A stretch of 10,231 nt of DNA from an uncultured Prochlorococcus sp. (GTDB lineage: Bacteria > Cyanobacteriota > Cyanobacteriia > PCC-6307 > Cyanobiaceae), in the NCBI GenBank assembly GCA_902572065.1, contig CACGEL010000028.1, positions 1 to 10,231 on the forward strand. The letters run 5' to 3'. The notes under the pieces are model-generated. The model saw only the letters and a list, made by a program, of their open reading frames with translations. It was not told the origin of the DNA and did not search any database. Both the position numbers and the translations under genes were made by a program. Shown in pieces: positions 7,042 through 10,231 of this stretch. Each line of letters begins with the position of its first letter. Position 1 is the stretch's first letter.

Positions 7042-8847
7042 ATGATGGTTAGTAATCTCTCTAAACAAAATTCAAAAGAAAGTATAGTTTCTCTTTTAAG
7101 ATGGATTTATAATTTTATATCAAAAAAAAATAAGATTAAACTTCTAAACTTACTGCTTTTAATGATTAGTTGTGGTTTTTCAGAAGTTGTATCTATCTCT
7201 TCAGTGATACCATTTCTAAACATGCTTTCAGATCCTGAAAAGGTAAATAATTATATATTTCTAAGAAATATAATGGAATTTACTAATTATTATAGGCCAA
7301 TTGTAATAAGTGGTTTTATTCTTATATTTGCTAACGTTATAAATCTTTTTTTAAGACTTGTTAATATAAAAAAAATAAATAAAGTAACTTGGCAATTAGG
7401 AAATGAGTTAAGTTTTAATTTATTTAGCAATATAATTAACCAACCATTTAATTATCATTTAAACCTTAATAGCAGTGTAATAATTAATGCTGTTGCTCAA
7501 GACGTACAAAAAACAATTTTTGTTTTAAGCGAAGTAAATCAACTTATTACTGGATTTATAATCTCCTCTTTTATAGTTATAACTTTATTTATTATTGATT
7601 TCAGAGTTGCATTTATCTCATTAATAGTTTTTAGTATTACATATATTTTTGTAGTTTTAAGAGCAAATAAAAAATTAGTTAGTAATAGTTTCCAAATCAC
7701 AAAAACAGCCTCTGATCAAATTAGAATAGTCCAAGAAACTTTATCTTCTATTAAAGAAGTTATTTTATATTCAGATCAAAACATTTTTTTAAATGAATAC
7801 AATAATAAAGATAAACCTTTAAGAAGGTTAAGAGCAGAGAATAATTTCATAGCTGTCTACCCAAAATTTGTATTAGAGGCATTAGGAATAATTTTTATAA
7901 TTGTTCTTGGTATTATTCTTTCATTTGATGGAGAAAATAATATGCTGGCTATAACCTCACTTGGATTGTTTGCATTAGCATCACAAAAACTTCTTCCTAG
8001 CATGCAACTTATATATAGATCTTACGCAAATATAAAAGGAAATAAAGCTTGTGTTCAGAGAGTTAAGAATTTGTTAATTTCTAATAAATTATCTAAAGAA
8101 ATTTTTTCGGTCAAAGGTTATTTTTTTAAGAATAAATTTGAATTAAAAAATATAAGTTTTGGCTATCCAAATGAAAAACCACTTTTCTCAAATCTTAATT
8201 TAGAAATAAAAAAAGGAGAAAAAATTGGATTGATTGGAAAATCTGGTTGTGGAAAATCAACACTATCAAACATTATTCTAGGATTATTAGAACCTAATAA
8301 CGGTAAAATATTTCTAGATGATAAGTTAATAAATAATTTTAGAAATAGGCGAAATTTAATTAAATGGCAGAAATGTATAGGATATGTACCCCAAAAGATA
8401 TATTTACAAAATAAATCTTTTGCTGAAAATATAGCCTTTGGTGTAAATAAAGAAGAAATAGATTTACAACGAGTAATTTATGCAGCAAAATATTCTGAGA
8501 GTTCTAAGTTTATTGAAAAAACTAAATCTGGTTATCAAACTATTATTGGAGAGACAGGAATTCAAATTAGTGGAGGACAAATTCAAAGGATAGCTATTGC
8601 TAGAGCAATTTATAGAAAACCTCAAATTCTATTTTTAGATGAGGCAACAAATGCATTAGATATAAATACCGAAGAAAAACTTTTAAATAATTTATTTCAG
8701 AAGGATATTGGATATACAATTTTTCTTATTTCGCATAAATTACAAACATTAAAACGATGCGATAAAATTTATCTTTTAAATAAACAAATTCTTAAAAATG
8801 TAAGTTTTAAAGAATTAGAGAAAGTATTATCCGCTGAAAATTTATAA
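7042..8847 (+). CDS. ABC exporter, PglK/MsbA-like (exporter B of the glycan cassette)
   Basis: A 601-residue half-transporter, paralogous to the exporter at 2326-4092. Shared stretches include an N-terminal SEVVSISSVIPFLNMLSDPEKV region (47-68), similar to the first exporter's EFMTIGAIVPFISFVSNP. The cytoplasmic block RIVQETLSSIKEVIL matches RLVQESLGFIRQIIL there. Hydrophobic segments lie near 33-60, 85-107, 165-185, 187-206, 274-294 and about 300-320. The ATPase is intact: Walker A GKSGCGKST (399-407), Q451, signature ISGGQ (509-513, Ile in place of the common Leu), Walker B ILFLDE with E534, D-loop ALD (538-540) and H565. It should flip a lipid-linked sugar at the inner membrane, by homology with PglK and by context. 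Whether it forms a homodimer or pairs with exporter A cannot be told. Two ATGs in tandem (7042, 7045) start it. The next gene begins one base after its stop, so they are co-transcribed. Confidence 0.88.
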   Translation: MMVSNLSKQNSKESIVSLLRWIYNFISKKNKIKLLNLLLLMISCGFSEVVSISSVIPFLNMLSDPEKVNNYIFLRNIMEFTNYYRPIVISGFILIFANVINLFLRLVNIKKINKVTWQLGNELSFNLFSNIINQPFNYHLNLNSSVIINAVAQDVQKTIFVLSEVNQLITGFIISSFIVITLFIIDFRVAFISLIVFSITYIFVVLRANKKLVSNSFQITKTASDQIRIVQETLSSIKEVILYSDQNIFLNEYNNKDKPLRRLRAENNFIAVYPKFVLEALGIIFIIVLGIILSFDGENNMLAITSLGLFALASQKLLPSMQLIYRSYANIKGNKACVQRVKNLLISNKLSKEIFSVKGYFFKNKFELKNISFGYPNEKPLFSNLNLEIKKGEKIGLIGKSGCGKSTLSNIILGLLEPNNGKIFLDDKLINNFRNRRNLIKWQKCIGYVPQKIYLQNKSFAENIAFGVNKEEIDLQRVIYAAKYSESSKFIEKTKSGYQTIIGETGIQISGGQIQRIAIARAIYRKPQILFLDEATNALDINTEEKLLNNLFQKDIGYTIFLISHKLQTLKRCDKIYLLNKQILKNVSFKELEKVLSAENL

Positions 8848-8848
8848 A

Positions 8849-9742
8849 TTGAAATCAATAAAAAAGAAAAAAAAATTGCTTATTCTTGGTGGTTCAAGTT
8901 TATTAGCTTACTTATGGGTAAAACAAGTTAATCATATATATGAAATCTACATAACTAAAAATAAATGCTGTATAAATTATATGGGTTTAGAGTCTATTGA
9001 AATAGATCTTTTTTCAATAAATTCAGTACAACGCATATTAGATTTTTATGATATTGATATAGTATTGAACTGTATAGGCTTAACTAACGTAGAAGCTTGT
9101 GAGAATAACCCTTTGGAAGCATTTAAACTTAACTCTCATCTTCCTGGAATAATTGCAAATGCCTGTAATTCTACCAATACAAAATTCATACATATATCTA
9201 CAGATCATTTGTATGATGATAAAAATATTTTATATTCAGAAGAAGATGAAGTGAGACTTATTAATGTTTATGCCAAATCTAAATATCAGGGAGAATTAGA
9301 AGTATTAAATAATTGTCAATCCTCTATTATTTGTAGAACAAATTTCTTTGGCTATGGTCCACCGCATAGAAATTCTTTTAGTCAATGGATTGAAGAATCA
9401 GCTAAAAAAAATAAAGATATAGTGCTATTTAAGGATGTTTTTTTTACTCCAGTAAGTGGAAAAAATTTGGCTCTTTATGCTCATAAATTATTAGAAAATA
9501 ATTTTTCTGGAATATTTAATATTTCTTCAGATAAAAAAATATCCAAATTCCACTTTGGAAAACTTATTTGTAAGAAGTTAAATATACCTTCTAATTCAAT
9601 CTTACCAGGATCTATAGATGATAAGTCAGGTCTTATTAGGAGGCCAAAAGCTATGGGTTTATCAAATGCAAAATTAACTGAAGCAATAAAAAATCAGGAT
9701 TTAGGTATTGAAATTCAAATCGGAAGTATTTTAAAAAACTAA
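8849..9742 (+). CDS. RmlD-like NAD(P)-dependent sugar reductase (dTDP-4-dehydrorhamnose reductase family)
   Basis: A 297-residue extended short-chain dehydrogenase of RmlD-like size. Visible are a first Rossmann strand (LLILGGSSLLA, 10-20), the NCIGLTNVEACENNP block (74-88) that matches the RmlD consensus N-C-A-A-x-T-x-V-D-x-C-E, STD (117-119) and the catalytic Y141xxxK145 pair in YAKSKYQGE. RTNFFGYG (163-170) and a late FNISSDKKISKFHFGK region (223-238) follow. It probably reduces a 4-keto (or related) deoxysugar nucleotide made by the nearby dehydratase; whether the product is dTDP-rhamnose is uncertain because rmlC is absent here. The glycine-rich loop is odd: the second and third glycines of GxxGxxG are S17 and A20. 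The start is TTG at 8849, one base after the stop of exporter B; no upstream codon fits, and the first ATG is at residue 45, inside the fold. So the two genes are tightly coupled. Confidence 0.8.
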   Translation: MKSIKKKKKLLILGGSSLLAYLWVKQVNHIYEIYITKNKCCINYMGLESIEIDLFSINSVQRILDFYDIDIVLNCIGLTNVEACENNPLEAFKLNSHLPGIIANACNSTNTKFIHISTDHLYDDKNILYSEEDEVRLINVYAKSKYQGELEVLNNCQSSIICRTNFFGYGPPHRNSFSQWIEESAKKNKDIVLFKDVFFTPVSGKNLALYAHKLLENNFSGIFNISSDKKISKFHFGKLICKKLNIPSNSILPGSIDDKSGLIRRPKAMGLSNAKLTEAIKNQDLGIEIQIGSILKN

Positions 9743-9761
9743 TAAGCAAAAAATTTTTAAA

Positions 9762-9782
9762 TGAAAATGTTAATCATTTTTA
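9762..9782. terminator. Possible bidirectional AT-rich hairpin between convergent genes
   Basis: AAAATG (9764-9769) pairs with CATTTT (9775-9780) around TTAAT, and can extend by G-U and T-A pairs to 9762/9782. It lies between the end of the RmlD-like gene and the end of the kdsC-like gene, where a terminator for both strands would be expected. It overlaps the kdsC stop. The stem is weak, with one G-C pair, so this is tentative. Confidence 0.28.
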
Positions 9783-10231
9783 GTTTCAAAAGGTAAGTAG
9801 GGATCTAAATTTTTTGAGATAATTAAATGATCAACAATTTCTCTAATAAAACCTTTTCCTCCCTTTGATTTACTTATATAAGAAGCCTTTCTTTTACAAC
9901 CAATATGTGCATCAGATGGCACTATAAATAATGATACATTTGGCAAAACAGTAAGGTCATTGATATCATCACCAAGAAAGATAGTTTCCTCAACTTTTAT
10001 ATTTAGATCATCTTGAATATCCTTCAAAGCTTTTAATTTAGATGAAATTCCTTTTTTTTAATATTTTTATTCCTAATGCCTTGGCCCGATCATCAATTAT
10101 TTGTGAATTTGATCCAGATATAATCGCTACTTTAATATCATTAGTTTTTAGTAACTTTATTCCTAATCCATCTTTGACATCAAATCTTCGGAATCCTTTA
10201 GAGTTATTATCCAAATATATCCCACCATCAG
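9770..10231 (-). pseudogene. kdsC: KdsC-family HAD phosphatase, frameshifted at A8 and cut by the window edge
   Basis: Two minus-strand frames together read as one KdsC protein (3-deoxy-octulosonate-8-phosphate phosphatase family, HAD type C0). The first frame enters at the right edge with DGGIYLDNNSKGFRRFDVKD, followed by DGLGIKLL, VAIISGS (HAD motif II) and DDRAKALGIKIL, then stops at 10038-10040. The second frame resumes with GISSKLKALKDIQDDL, GDDINDL (motif IV) and SDAHIGCKRKASYI, ending at 9770. They join at a run of eight A's (T8 on the plus strand, 10052-10059). With seven A's the join reads LKKGISSK, exactly as the family expects. The nucleophile motif DxD lies beyond the window. Known KdsC releases Kdo from Kdo-8-phosphate; a sialic-acid-like substrate or a C-terminal domain of a fused cytidylyltransferase is also possible. 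The break may be a true mutation, a sequencing error or a site of slippage. A standalone start at TTG 10025-10027 is not credible. Confidence 0.78.

Noticed and set aside
9770..10027. An 85-residue minus-strand ORF as an independent gene starting at TTG 10025-10027
   Set aside because: Its sequence is the C-terminal half of KdsC, and the matching N-terminal half lies just upstream in another frame, so it is part of a frameshifted gene and not a separate one.
10067..10168. Short direct repeat TTTATTCCTAAT, seen twice
   Set aside because: Both copies encode the LGIK segments natural to KdsC (LGIKLL and LGIKIL), so codon use explains the repeat.
1..10231. CRISPR array, tRNA or rRNA genes, transposase or integrase, toxin-antitoxin pairs
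   Set aside because: Looked for on both strands; no regularly spaced repeats, cloverleaf sequences or mobile-element proteins were recognised.

Overview
This very AT-rich window most likely comes from Prochlorococcus (low-GC, high-light-type) or a close marine picocyanobacterial relative. The evidence is a clear RpaA-type cyanobacterial response regulator, extreme A+T bias, few Shine-Dalgarno sequences, and a small acidic protein of a kind I associate with picocyanobacteria. The assignment rests on protein resemblance, not on a database search.

Layout. Positions 1-184 hold the 3' end of a plus-strand gene, probably holB (DNA polymerase III delta'). It converges with rpaA (187-969, minus), the clock-output regulator. 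A 430-bp gap (970-1399) carries the rpaA leader and small hairpins. It is followed by a 119-residue acidic hypothetical protein (1400-1759). A 566-bp gap (1760-2325) has no convincing gene; it contains a striking G-rich tract, two possible mini-ORFs and a good sigma70-like promoter at its end.

From 2326 to 9742 there is a five-gene plus-strand cassette for a surface glycan: a PglK/MsbA-like ABC exporter, an RmlB-type dTDP-glucose 4,6-dehydratase, a large protein carrying a PFTS motif (putative glycan-assembly enzyme), a second full-length paralogous ABC exporter, and an RmlD-like reductase. The inferred logic is that the dehydratase and reductase supply a deoxysugar nucleotide, the PFTS protein helps to build the glycan, and the exporters flip lipid-linked product across the membrane. 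rmlA, rmlC and any flanking glycosyltransferases are not in the window.

The cassette converges on a KdsC-family phosphatase (9770 to beyond the right edge, minus). Its reading frame is broken at a run of eight A's; removing one A restores a textbook KdsC sequence. So the window looks like a glycan cassette placed between a conserved replication/clock neighbourhood and acidic-sugar (Kdo-type) metabolism. The most noteworthy points are the paired exporters, the PFTS protein, the homopolymer frameshift, the G-rich element, and the altered dinucleotide-binding motif of the RmlD-like protein.
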